Shown here: positions 6,949 to 16,347 of the stretch, in pieces
Numbering within the stretch: the stretch's first letter is position 1
Layout: each line of letters opens with the position of its first letter
Translations under genes and position numbers: made by a program
The notes under the pieces: model-generated
Told to the model about the DNA's origin: nothing
Seen by the model: the letters and a program-made list of their open reading frames with translations, nothing else
Databases searched by the model: none
Source: VBAS01 sp035318985
Lineage (GTDB): Bacteria > Bacteroidota > Bacteroidia > Chitinophagales > Chitinophagaceae
Direction of reading: 5' to 3'
Assembly (NCBI GenBank): GCA_035318985.1
Contig: DATHDP010000037.1
Coordinates: forward strand, 1 to 26,834
Length of the DNA: 26,834 bases

Positions 6949-9900
6949 ATGTGGATCGTTTGGCTTGAGAAAAAAATTCTTAAAACACTCGGAATCATCC
7001 TGGGGGTCATTATTATTCTCCTCACTGCCCTTCATATATATGTCGTCAATAATGCCGAAACATTAGTAGAAAGTATTGTAGCAAGTGAATCAAAAGGAAA
7101 ATTAAAACTGAAAGTAAAAAGTATCAAGTTCAATTATTTCAGTAAAAAAGTGGAACTGCAGGATATAACTTTTTTTTCAAATGATTCACTTGACCTGCCA
7201 ACCTATTATAATTTTCACGTAGATAAAATAAAAATAAAAGTAAAAGCTTTAATTCCAATTTTCACAAGAAAAGAGTTAAAGATCGATTCATTATTTCTTT
7301 TTGCTCCAAAAATAGAAGTAACAAGATTAAAGCCTTTGGATACAGCAGGACAAAAAGATATTTCCATTCCTCATGAAATGGGAAAAGTATACAACTCCAT
7401 CATAGATGCATTGAAATTCCTTGAAGTAAAGCGATTTCAATTTGATGATGGAGAATTTAAATTAGTAAATAAGGTTTTGCCCAATCAGCAACCTCTAATT
7501 ATTACGAGAATGCATTTTCATATTGAAACGGATCCAAATACAAATGCAGAGGATTTTCTAGAGTCAGATAAATTGGTATTCTGGACGAAAGGCCAGGATA
7601 TTACTTTTCCGGACGGAAATCACCGTCTTGCTTTCAGCCGTTTCAGGATCAAGATCAAAAAGAGATTAATAGAAATTGATAGTTGTACGCTAATTGGTAA
7701 GAGAGCCGATGGCAGCGGTTCTGGGTTCTCTCTTTATCTCGATACACTTAAATTAACTAATGTTGATTTTCAGTCATTGTATGAAAAAGGACTGATAAAG
7801 GCTGATTCCGTTTACTGCCTCGATCCAAAGTTTAAAATAGAATTAGAATTAAAAAATAAAACTGCAGGAACGAAAAAAATCCCTAACCTGGATACCTTGA
7901 TCAACCAGCTTACAGGCGATATGCAATTGAATTATGTAGGAGTAAGAAATGCAGAAGTGAGTATAACGACCAATCGAAATGATAAAAGCACATCATTTAC
8001 TTCAGAAAAAAATAATTTCGAGATGACGGGCTTACGAATTGATCATAGCCTGCCACAACCCATTTCCTTGGAAAGTTTTGATATGGCCATTCGTAATTAT
8101 GAAAATTTCGTAAAGGACAGCAGTTATTTTTTACGGTTTGATAGTATTCGATTAAGACAAAACAGGATCTTATTAAGCAACTTTTCTATTAATACCGAAG
8201 CATACAAGGACAAGCGCAATATACAAGTGCGTCAATTTATTCTCAGCGAATTGTCATGGGCCGATCTTTTGTTTGATCAAAAAGTTATTGCGAGGCAAGC
8301 ATTATTAATAAGACCTGTTATTGATTACTATCCTACAGCAGCTGAAAAACCAAAAAGCAAGAATCCAATTGTGAATTCGATGGCAGGTATCAATAATTTT
8401 ATGAGTCTTGAGAAATTAGTAATACAAAATGGAAAAATAAAAATAAAAACAAGACATTCAATTGACCTGTTGTTAGATGATGCCAATCTTATATTAAACA
8501 CAAATAATGTTGCTGATTCCCTGTCAGTAGCAAATGTACAAGGGTCCGTAGAGCTGCTTAATTTTAAAAAAGGCATAATGAAAACTAAAGCACTGGTTGT
8601 AAATATGGATAATGCCTCGTTTGATGGAGCCAGTAAACAATTTCTATTTGACAAGGTTATTATATATGACCATCAGCAGAACTTTAATATAAATGCAAGA
8701 AACGTAAAATTGGACAGCCTGGTATTCACTGATTCTTTAAAAATGCTGACAGGGCAGGGAATTAGCTGGGAAAAAGCTCATGTCGAAGTAAATCTTCTAC
8801 AACCCGGAAAAAAGGCCGATGATCCGTTCACAATTCTATTTAATAAAATACAGGGAAACAATACTCAATTATACATTAACAACGCAAAAAGTTCACTATC
8901 GGTTTTTCTGAATACCCTTTCCATTGTCTCAATTGATAAAAAAGAAAAATTAAAAGTGAATGGGCTAAAAACTGATGGAAAAGATCTTTACTGGTTTGGC
9001 CCATACACTTCACTAACGGCAGATAAATTTTCATTGACCGATCATTTAGTGTCTTCATTAACTAATTTTCAATTTAAACAAGCAAAAAATAATGATAGTG
9101 TTGATGTAAAAGCTTCCGGTATAGTTTTTACTCCGGATATTAATAGCATTATAAAGGGATCATCACAAATTAAAAATGCCAGGATCAGCGAGCCGGTCGT
9201 CAAACTTCGGTTTGCTGAAAAAAAAGATAGCAGCCAACAGGCGCCTTTGCCAGAAATTTATATTGACGAATTGGAGATGCAACACCCGGTATTTTCTTTG
9301 GAAACCGTTGCCTCAAAAGGTTTACGAAAACTTTATTGGGATGGAAGCAAAAGCAATTTCCTGCTTAACGATCTTACGAGCAAAGGAATTGATAACAGGA
9401 TCAGCATTGGTTCATTGAATACAGAACTTTCAAACTTTTCATTTACAAACGCTGATTATAAAACAACCTCATCAAAGGAAGGTTCGTTGAAAATCCAACT
9501 TAGTAATCTGGTAGTGAGCCCTGGCAAAAAATTATTTTGGTCAGCAAAAGTAAATGAGCTGGTTGCCAAAAATTTTACAGCCGATAGTCTTGGTAAAAAA
9601 CCCGCTACTGTTAAATTGTATGAAGGGATATTAAAAAATCTTCAATTAGGCTCGGAAATAAATGGTGATCTGAAAGCCATCATCAAAAAAAATCCATCGT
9701 TCACAATTTCTGATATCTCAGGAGAGATCATTGATGAAAAAAATTATTGGGCATGGTCAAATCTTTCATTTAGCAAGCCGGGACAAAGCCTGTCAGTTGA
9801 TTCCGTTTCTTTTCACCCGGTGAAGAGCCGCGATGAATTTGTATCAGCAAGCAAGTGGCAAACTGATTATATTACTTTAAAAACCGGGAATGTTTCTGTT

Positions 9901-10755
9901 GCAAAATTCGACCTTGATCAATATCTTGAAGACAGTGTTTTTCGATCAGGCAATATTACAATTGATGAGCCCTATTTTACATCCTACAGGGATAAAACCC
10001 CGCCATTTCATGCCGGTATCATAAAACCATTGGCAACAAAATTGATACAGAAAATACCTTTTAAAGTTTCTATTGATACAATTCTCATTTCAAATGGTAC
10101 GGCCGTTTATACAGAACTAAATGATAAAACAAAAGAGACGGCGGATGTACGAGTTACAAGAATGAATGGTGATATTTTTCCAATAAAAAACTTTGGATTA
10201 ACTCCAACAGATAGCTTCAGGATCAGGTTAAATTTTTACATACTGGATTCAGGATGGGTAAGATTAAGAACAAGGGAATCTTATCTTGATACGCTCTCCG
10301 GCTTCCTGATCACTTTAAGGATGCAGCCCCATTCTATGCTATACCTGAATAAAATTTTGCCGGCTTTATCTTCTGTTAAGCTACAATCTGGTTATCTCGA
10401 TACACTTACAATGCGTGCCGTAGGACAAGATTACCTGTCATTAGGCGAAATGAGAATGTATTATCATGATCTGAAAGTACAATTCTTAAAAAATGGAAGT
10501 GAAGAAAAGAAAAGGTTCTTACAGGGATTGATGACTTTTATTGCAAACAGCTTTGTTATTAAAAAAGAAAATAAAAAGAGAGTTGGCGTAGTTTATTTTC
10601 CACGGTTACGTGACAGGTCGTTCATAAATTATTTTATAAAAATTGCAATGAGCGGTGTTGCATCAAGTGTAGGAGCAAAAAAGAATAAACGATTGATGAA
10701 GCGATACAATAAGCAAATAAAGGTTCGTCAGCTACCGCCTATAGATTTCGATTAA
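6949..10755 (+). CDS. Large membrane-anchored AsmA/DUF748-like protein
   Basis: A 1268-residue protein. An N-terminal membrane segment at about residues 12-33 (LKTLGIILGVIIILLTALHI) anchors a long, beta-rich periplasmic region. Phrases such as KLKLKVKSIKFNYFSKKVELQDI and IDSLFLFAPKIEV in the first 130 residues are typical of AsmA/TamB-like bridge proteins of the envelope. The C-terminal segment (GEMRMYYHDLKVQFL to SGVASSVGAKKNK) resembles the conserved end of large uncharacterised Bacteroidota proteins of this type. Known AsmA-like proteins form grooved beta structures that carry lipids between the two membranes; that role here is inference. It has no obvious repeat units by eye, no catalytic motif and no nearby envelope partner. 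Its last 4 bases overlap the end of the convergent histidine kinase gene. Confidence 0.7.
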   Translation: MWIVWLEKKILKTLGIILGVIIILLTALHIYVVNNAETLVESIVASESKGKLKLKVKSIKFNYFSKKVELQDITFFSNDSLDLPTYYNFHVDKIKIKVKALIPIFTRKELKIDSLFLFAPKIEVTRLKPLDTAGQKDISIPHEMGKVYNSIIDALKFLEVKRFQFDDGEFKLVNKVLPNQQPLIITRMHFHIETDPNTNAEDFLESDKLVFWTKGQDITFPDGNHRLAFSRFRIKIKKRLIEIDSCTLIGKRADGSGSGFSLYLDTLKLTNVDFQSLYEKGLIKADSVYCLDPKFKIELELKNKTAGTKKIPNLDTLINQLTGDMQLNYVGVRNAEVSITTNRNDKSTSFTSEKNNFEMTGLRIDHSLPQPISLESFDMAIRNYENFVKDSSYFLRFDSIRLRQNRILLSNFSINTEAYKDKRNIQVRQFILSELSWADLLFDQKVIARQALLIRPVIDYYPTAAEKPKSKNPIVNSMAGINNFMSLEKLVIQNGKIKIKTRHSIDLLLDDANLILNTNNVADSLSVANVQGSVELLNFKKGIMKTKALVVNMDNASFDGASKQFLFDKVIIYDHQQNFNINARNVKLDSLVFTDSLKMLTGQGISWEKAHVEVNLLQPGKKADDPFTILFNKIQGNNTQLYINNAKSSLSVFLNTLSIVSIDKKEKLKVNGLKTDGKDLYWFGPYTSLTADKFSLTDHLVSSLTNFQFKQAKNNDSVDVKASGIVFTPDINSIIKGSSQIKNARISEPVVKLRFAEKKDSSQQAPLPEIYIDELEMQHPVFSLETVASKGLRKLYWDGSKSNFLLNDLTSKGIDNRISIGSLNTELSNFSFTNADYKTTSSKEGSLKIQLSNLVVSPGKKLFWSAKVNELVAKNFTADSLGKKPATVKLYEGILKNLQLGSEINGDLKAIIKKNPSFTISDISGEIIDEKNYWAWSNLSFSKPGQSLSVDSVSFHPVKSRDEFVSASKWQTDYITLKTGNVSVAKFDLDQYLEDSVFRSGNITIDEPYFTSYRDKTPPFHAGIIKPLATKLIQKIPFKVSIDTILISNGTAVYTELNDKTKETADVRVTRMNGDIFPIKNFGLTPTDSFRIRLNFYILDSGWVRLRTRESYLDTLSGFLITLRMQPHSMLYLNKILPALSSVKLQSGYLDTLTMRAVGQDYLSLGEMRMYYHDLKVQFLKNGSEEKKRFLQGLMTFIANSFVIKKENKKRVGVVYFPRLRDRSFINYFIKIAMSGVASSVGAKKNKRLMKRYNKQIKVRQLPPIDFD

Positions 10756-12617
10756 TTTAATATAAGAGGGAAGTTGATCCGAAGAGAACATCCATTACCC
10801 GGAGATGATATAAGCTCCATATCTCCTCCAAAAGCATCCACACGGTTATAAATATTAATAAACCCAATGCCTTTTGATTGAATGGAAGCATCAAATCCTT
10901 TTCCATCATCAGTAATTGAAAGGGAGATCTTGTTATTTTCTTCTTTTAAAGTTATTAATACATTTTTGGCATTGGCATACTTGATAATATTATTGGTTTG
11001 CTCCTGCAGTATCCGGAAGATCATAAGCTTTTGATCATCCGAAAGGAGTTTATCCAATTTTTGATCATACTGAAACCTTGTTTCGATCTGCTGAAAGGCT
11101 TTCATATTGATGATAATATCGTCAATGCTTCGGCTAAGACCGATAACTTTTACCAGCGATGTATTCAAGGTTTTTGAAAGCTTCCTGATCTCTTCCACCG
11201 CCATCAGTTGATAAGTGATCGCTTTTTCAATATGTTCATTTGCCTTTTGAGGATCGGTCTGCGCAGAATTCATAAACAACTTTGCACTCATCAAAAGCTG
11301 GTTAACATTATCATGAAGTTCGCGGCTGATATTACTGCGTTCTGTTTCTTGTGCCGCAATACCGGCCTGGCTTACTGCTTTATGCTTATGTTCCTGCTCT
11401 TGTAAAAGTTGCTGTTCCAATTTTTTCTTTTCTGTAAGATCACGAATGGCCCCTAATATTCTTACTGGCTTCCCATGGCGTATTAAAATAGTTCCTGAAT
11501 CAAGTAAAAATTTATAACTGCCATCAGCGCAAAGAAAAAGGTATTCGTCTTCCCATTTTTCGTGTCCATATTGAATATGCTCCTGTACTTTATTCTTCAC
11601 TCTCTCCCTGTCCCGTGGATGTATTTTATTAAACCACCAATCGAGGTCAGGTTTAATTTCTTCACGACTGTAGCCGGATAATTCATAAAATGTTTCACTT
11701 CGATAGATCTGTTTTGTTGCAAGATCAATATCCCAAATAGCATCAGAAGTTATTTTTGAAACATAGAAAAATCTTTCGTTGCTTCTTCTAAGTTCTTCTT
11801 CGCGATTCACACTGTCTGTTATATCAGAAAATGAGATCACGACTGCATACGGATCAAACTCACCATTGCGGATCAATGCTTCCGAATTGATCAGCAACCA
11901 AACAAATAATCCATTAGGAAGATTAACACCCATTTTTACATTTCGTTGCGGGAACCCTGTTTGCAAACTCACAACGGTAGGAAACTCATACCATGGAAAA
12001 GGCGTTCCATCTTCTTTTATTGCGTTCCATGATGAATCACCTAGCTCCTTTCCTAATAACTCAACTTCATTTGTTCCTAAAATGGCAGATGCTCTTTTGT
12101 TGCATGTTGTTACTTTGCCGTCTTTATCAAGCATGATCACTCCATCCACCAATGTATTAACAAGTTTCTCATATGTTGCTTCTGCTTCCGCCAATTTTTT
12201 TTCCGTGCTCTTTACTTTGGTAATATTATGATTGACAAAAATTATACTTAATGGCTTGTTATTATCATCCAGTATTGAAGTAGCAGAAGTTTTAAAAATA
12301 TATTTCTCACCATCATGCCTGTGAAAAATAACCTCACCTTCCCATGTTCCTTTCTTTAATAATTCGGCATTAACAGTTTCGATAGAGGAGTCCAGTAGAT
12401 CGATCTTGATCAGTTGAAAAAGATTTTTTCCTCTTGCGCCAGGCAAGCCGTGTAATTTTTCAGCCGCATCATTCCAACCCGTAATATTGAATGAAAGATC
12501 AGTGATGATAACCGCATCGGGCAGATGATGTAGCAGGTCAGACATTTCTCCGCCAGTTTTATGACTGACAGAAAGAATTGGCTTGCTGTTCTTTTTAGCA
12601 GAGGAATTGGTTCTCAT
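10752..12617 (-). CDS. Three-PAS sensor histidine kinase (HisKA_3 / NarX-DesK type)
   Basis: A 621-residue soluble sensor kinase with no transmembrane segment or signal peptide. In order: PAS1 (about 25-135), PAS2 (about 147-267), PAS3 with its PAC motif (about 280-398), a short coiled coil, then a HisKA_3 dimerisation domain with the phosphoacceptor His435 in SRELHDNVNQLL. The ATPase domain has Asn542/Asn543 in QEQTNNIIKYA, DDGKGF at 570-575 and GIGFINIYNR at 583-592. This kinase class normally signals to a LuxR/NarL-type response regulator, but none is encoded in this window. The ligand or cofactor of the PAS domains cannot be read from the sequence. It diverges from the fadN-type gene over a 194-bp region and converges with the AsmA-like gene with a 4-base overlap. 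Confidence 0.92.
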   Translation of the reverse strand: MRTNSSAKKNSKPILSVSHKTGGEMSDLLHHLPDAVIITDLSFNITGWNDAAEKLHGLPGARGKNLFQLIKIDLLDSSIETVNAELLKKGTWEGEVIFHRHDGEKYIFKTSATSILDDNNKPLSIIFVNHNITKVKSTEKKLAEAEATYEKLVNTLVDGVIMLDKDGKVTTCNKRASAILGTNEVELLGKELGDSSWNAIKEDGTPFPWYEFPTVVSLQTGFPQRNVKMGVNLPNGLFVWLLINSEALIRNGEFDPYAVVISFSDITDSVNREEELRRSNERFFYVSKITSDAIWDIDLATKQIYRSETFYELSGYSREEIKPDLDWWFNKIHPRDRERVKNKVQEHIQYGHEKWEDEYLFLCADGSYKFLLDSGTILIRHGKPVRILGAIRDLTEKKKLEQQLLQEQEHKHKAVSQAGIAAQETERSNISRELHDNVNQLLMSAKLFMNSAQTDPQKANEHIEKAITYQLMAVEEIRKLSKTLNTSLVKVIGLSRSIDDIIINMKAFQQIETRFQYDQKLDKLLSDDQKLMIFRILQEQTNNIIKYANAKNVLITLKEENNKISLSITDDGKGFDASIQSKGIGFINIYNRVDAFGGDMELISSPGNGCSLRINFPLILN

Positions 12618-12811
12618 TGAAATTGGTTCGAAAAATTAGAACGCATATTAACTCGTATTCTTGTTTAAGTTCTCCACCTTTTATCTATTTAATTAAATTT
12701 GATGACCTTGGTTAAGATTGCTGACAAATTAAATCGTATTTCTCCCCGTGACCTGTTTAGTAAAATCACTTAACTTCGGTCTTGGATAGTTGTTTAACTA
12801 ACTAATTTGAT

Positions 12812-15193
12812 ATGGAAAAACGAATTATTAAAAAAGTGGCAGTTTTAGGAAGTGGCGTTATGGGTTCCCGCATTGCTTGTCATTTTGCAGGTATTGGCTT
12901 ACAGGTTTTGTTGCTTGATATTGTACCTAAAGAGGCAGTCGAAAGTAAAAAACCGTCTGAACGGAATAAGATCGTAAATGATGCATTGACTGCAGCTATT
13001 AAATCAAACCCCTCTCCTGTTTACCATAAAAATGTTATCAAAAAAATTACAACCGGAAATTTTGATGATGACATGAAAAGAATAAGTGATTGCGACTGGG
13101 TCATCGAAGTAGTCGTAGAAAGATTAGATATAAAAAAACAAGTGTATGAAAAAGTAGAACAGTTTAGAAAACCCGGCTCGCTAATCACATCAAATACTTC
13201 AGGCATTCCAATTCATATGTTATCTGAAGGACGCAGTGATGATTTTAAAAAACATTTTTGCGGCACACACTTTTTCAACCCGCCCCGCTATTTAAGATTA
13301 TTGGAAATAATTCCAACACCGGATACAGATCCTGCCATTATAGATTTTCTAATGAATTATGGCGATCTCTATCTTGGTAAAACAACTGTTCTGTGTAAAG
13401 ACACTCCGGCATTTATTGCAAACCGAGTTGGCGTGTTCAGTATTATGTTTCTTTTTGGATTAGTTGATAAACTAGGATTATCAATTGATGAAGTGGATGC
13501 ATTGACTGGCCCCATCCTTGGTCGTCCAAAATCTGCTACATTCAGGACAGCAGATGTTGTGGGCATTGATACGCTGGTGAAAGTCGCAAAAGGTGTTGCA
13601 GATAATTGCCCTAATGATGAAGCAAGAGATGTTTTTACTATCCCGGCATGGCTGCAAAAAATGGTTGACAATAATTGGCTTGGTGATAAGACCGGCCAGG
13701 GGTTTTTCAAAAAAACAAAAGGAAGCGGTGGTGAAAAAGAGATTCTTACACTTGATCTAAAATCATTTGAATATAAACCAAGAGTAAAACCAAAATTCGG
13801 AACCTTAGAAACTGCCAAACCTATCGACGATCTGTACACCAGGTTAAAAATGCTTGTTGCAGGCAATGATAAAGCCGGTAAATTCTATCGCCATTTTCAC
13901 TATGGATTGTTCTCTTATATATCTCATCGTATTCCAGAGATCAGTGATGAGCTTTATCGTGTTGATGATGCAATGATGGCAGGCTTTGGCTGGGAGATCG
14001 GCGCCTTTGAAAGCTGGGATGTACTGGGGGTTGAAAGAACTGTAAAAGCGATGCAGGATGCCGGATACAAGATTGCTGGATGGATAGGTGAAATGTTAGC
14101 AGCCGGGAATAAATCATTTTATAAAATTGAAGGTGGTAAAAAATTATACTACGATCAAAACAGTAAAACATATAAACCGTTGCCGGGTGGTGATGCATTT
14201 ATCGTAATGAGCAATTACCAGGACAAACAGATCTGGAAAAACGGGAGTTGCAAATTGTATCACCTTGGTGATGATGTATTAGGATTGCAATGGTTCACAA
14301 AAATGGGAAGCATAGGAGGTGATGTGCTTGCAGGTATTCAAGCTGCAATTGACAAAGCCGAAAAAAATTATAAGGGATTAGTGATCGCCAATGAAGGCGC
14401 TAATTTTAGTGCGGGAGCAAATGTTGGAATGATATTCATGTTGGCCATTGATCAGGAATATGACGAACTGGATATGGCAATAAGAATGTTTCAAAATACA
14501 ATGATGCGTGGCCGGTATTCATCAATACCTGTAGTAACAGCTGCACATGGTTTAACATTGGGTGGAGCATGTGAACTTAGCCTGCATTCTGATAAATGTT
14601 GTCCCACAGCTGAAACTTATACAGGTCTTGTTGAACTTGGAGTTGGTTTAATTCCGGGTGGTGGCGGGACCAAAGAATTTACATTACGAGCTTCCGATGA
14701 AATGCATGAAGACGAGCCGGAAACTATTACTCTTAAAAACAGATTTCTTTCTATTGCTACCGCTAAAGTAGCAACTTCCGCATTTGAAGGGTTTGATATC
14801 GGTATTTACAGAAAAGGATTGGATGAAGTAGTGATGAACCAGGGAAGAAGAATTGCTGAAGCAAAAAAATCTGTGATCGAGATCTATGATTCCGGTTATT
14901 CAATGCCTGTTCAACGTAAAGATGTAAAAGTGCTTGGTCAATCTGCGCTTGGTGCTTTGTATGCAGGCATTAATGGAATGTGGCGGGCAAACTATGCAAC
15001 AGATCATGATGTAGTTGTTGCAAAAAAATTGGCTTATGTAATGTGTGGCGGTGATCTTAGTGAGCCTTCTTTGGTTTCTGAACAATACTTACTTGATCTG
15101 GAAAGAGAAGCTTTTTTATCTCTTTGTGGTGAAAAGAAAACACTGGAAAGAATTCAATCAGTATTAAAAGGCGGAAAGCCAATAAGAAATTAG
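12812..15193 (+). CDS. fadN: FadN-type 3-hydroxyacyl-CoA dehydrogenase / enoyl-CoA hydratase
   Basis: A 793-residue bifunctional beta-oxidation enzyme that hydrates 2-enoyl-CoA and oxidises 3-hydroxyacyl-CoA with NAD. Domain order is dehydrogenase first and hydratase second, as in Bacillus FadN and opposite to E. coli FadB. The NAD-binding GSGVMG is at 13-18, and the dehydrogenase His153/Glu165 pair lies in GTHFFNPPRYLRLLEI. A C-terminal 3HCDH region follows to about 430. The crotonase domain has the oxyanion motif FSAGAN at 532-537 and both catalytic glutamates, Glu588 (GGACEL) and Glu608 (LVELG), so both activities look intact. The usual partners, thiolase and acyl-CoA dehydrogenase, do not follow here; a terminator does. 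The upstream region contains TAAATTTG at 12694-12701, a possible -7 element without a good TTG partner. Confidence 0.93.
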   Translation: MEKRIIKKVAVLGSGVMGSRIACHFAGIGLQVLLLDIVPKEAVESKKPSERNKIVNDALTAAIKSNPSPVYHKNVIKKITTGNFDDDMKRISDCDWVIEVVVERLDIKKQVYEKVEQFRKPGSLITSNTSGIPIHMLSEGRSDDFKKHFCGTHFFNPPRYLRLLEIIPTPDTDPAIIDFLMNYGDLYLGKTTVLCKDTPAFIANRVGVFSIMFLFGLVDKLGLSIDEVDALTGPILGRPKSATFRTADVVGIDTLVKVAKGVADNCPNDEARDVFTIPAWLQKMVDNNWLGDKTGQGFFKKTKGSGGEKEILTLDLKSFEYKPRVKPKFGTLETAKPIDDLYTRLKMLVAGNDKAGKFYRHFHYGLFSYISHRIPEISDELYRVDDAMMAGFGWEIGAFESWDVLGVERTVKAMQDAGYKIAGWIGEMLAAGNKSFYKIEGGKKLYYDQNSKTYKPLPGGDAFIVMSNYQDKQIWKNGSCKLYHLGDDVLGLQWFTKMGSIGGDVLAGIQAAIDKAEKNYKGLVIANEGANFSAGANVGMIFMLAIDQEYDELDMAIRMFQNTMMRGRYSSIPVVTAAHGLTLGGACELSLHSDKCCPTAETYTGLVELGVGLIPGGGGTKEFTLRASDEMHEDEPETITLKNRFLSIATAKVATSAFEGFDIGIYRKGLDEVVMNQGRRIAEAKKSVIEIYDSGYSMPVQRKDVKVLGQSALGALYAGINGMWRANYATDHDVVVAKKLAYVMCGGDLSEPSLVSEQYLLDLEREAFLSLCGEKKTLERIQSVLKGGKPIRN

Positions 15194-15222
15194 GAATTAC
15201 TAATTAAAGAATCAATAATTTT

Positions 15223-15251
15223 AAGCGTTATCCAAAACTGACGCTTTTTTT
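15223..15251 (+). terminator. Rho-independent terminator touching the cyclase start
   Basis: Arms 15223-15230 and 15239-15246 (aagcgtta / tgacgctt, including one G-T pair) form an 8-bp stem with an 8-base loop. A run of seven T at 15245-15251 follows. The T-run ends immediately before the ATG of the cyclase gene at 15252. Confidence 0.65.
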
Positions 15252-16319
15252 ATGATCTCAAAAAGAGTTTTTCTTTACAGGCTTTATATTGTTCTAAACA
15301 TAGCTGTCATCTGGGTTATATTCAGCCTGATCTTCCTGTACAATATCGTGGAAGTGGATAAGGAAGTTTTAGCCACACGGCGACTCAGTTTCTTTACACT
15401 TGCATTTGCTGTTATCGGGTTCATTGTCGGTGGTGCGGAATCTTTCTTTCTTAAAGATGCTTTTCGAAAAATACCTATTTGGCTTTCTATCATATTAAGA
15501 ATGACGTTAACTTTTTTGTTGGTCATTGTGGTAGCTGTTATTTTATTACTTGGCTATTACATTTTTCGTTATCATGGTGAACTAAGTTTAATAAATTTTG
15601 AAAAGAACTTTGTTCAAAAGGTGATCCTCACACCTAGTTTCCTTATGGGTATGATCGATCTTGGTATACTTGCGTTCATCTCGATCCTTGTACTTGAAAT
15701 AGCTGACAAATACGGTCCCGGTGGATTAAGGAATCTTATTCGCGGCCGTTATCATAAACCAAGGAAAGAAAACAGGATATTTCTTTTTCTTGACATAAAT
15801 GATTCAACAACCATTGCAGAACAAATAGGTCATGAAAAGTATTTCAATATGCTACATGATTTTTTTGCTGATATTACCGAACCAATTCTTGCAAATTGGG
15901 GACATATCTATCAATATGTAGGCGATGAAATAGTTATTTGCTGGCAAAACAATCCAAAAAATAAATTACGTTGTTTAAGATTCGTGAAGGAGTCTGTTCT
16001 TACTTTTAAAAAAAAGGAAAACTATTACCTGAAAGAATATGGTGTCGCCCCAACTTTTAAAGCAGGTATTCATGCAGGCAATGTTACTGCGGGTTATATT
16101 GGCATCATAAAAAAAGAGTTAATATTCAGTGGCGATACGCTTAATACCACGGCGAGGATCAGGAGTAAATGCCATGAACTAAAACATTCATTTATCGTAT
16201 CTATAGATTTTCTCCACGATTTTGAGGCACCTGAGAAATATCATATCACTGAGATCGGTGAAATGGAATTCAAAGGCAGAAAAGAAAAATCAAAGGTTTA
16301 TTCTTTAGAAATTAATTGA
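15252..16319 (+). CDS. Four-TM class III adenylate/guanylate cyclase-like protein
   Basis: A 355-residue protein. Four hydrophobic segments lie at about 12-32, 46-64, 76-105 and 127-150. A cytoplasmic class III cyclase domain follows (about 174-353), expected to make cAMP or cGMP. Metal-binding aspartates are present at 181 (LDINDST) and 225 (YVGDE), and the transition-state pair Asn298 and Arg302 is in GDTLNTTAR. The two purine-specifying positions, Lys and Asp in classical adenylate cyclases, align by eye with Gln221 and Ile291, so substrate choice is uncertain. The protein has no HAMP or PAS domain. The start codon abuts an upstream terminator; no other Met occurs before the membrane segments. 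The protease gene follows by 28 bp and is likely in the same transcript. Confidence 0.85.
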   Translation: MISKRVFLYRLYIVLNIAVIWVIFSLIFLYNIVEVDKEVLATRRLSFFTLAFAVIGFIVGGAESFFLKDAFRKIPIWLSIILRMTLTFLLVIVVAVILLLGYYIFRYHGELSLINFEKNFVQKVILTPSFLMGMIDLGILAFISILVLEIADKYGPGGLRNLIRGRYHKPRKENRIFLFLDINDSTTIAEQIGHEKYFNMLHDFFADITEPILANWGHIYQYVGDEIVICWQNNPKNKLRCLRFVKESVLTFKKKENYYLKEYGVAPTFKAGIHAGNVTAGYIGIIKKELIFSGDTLNTTARIRSKCHELKHSFIVSIDFLHDFEAPEKYHITEIGEMEFKGRKEKSKVYSLEIN

Positions 16320-16347
16320 TAATTTTTTTCTCCGTAATTTTTGAATA

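Noticed and set aside
11779..12231. 150-codon open frame on the plus strand
   Set aside because: Antisense to the PAS region of the histidine kinase, Ser/Thr-rich composition typical of an antisense shadow.
13369..13866. 165-codon open frame on the minus strand
   Set aside because: Lies wholly inside the fadN-type gene, whose catalytic motifs are intact; no family resemblance in the antisense product.
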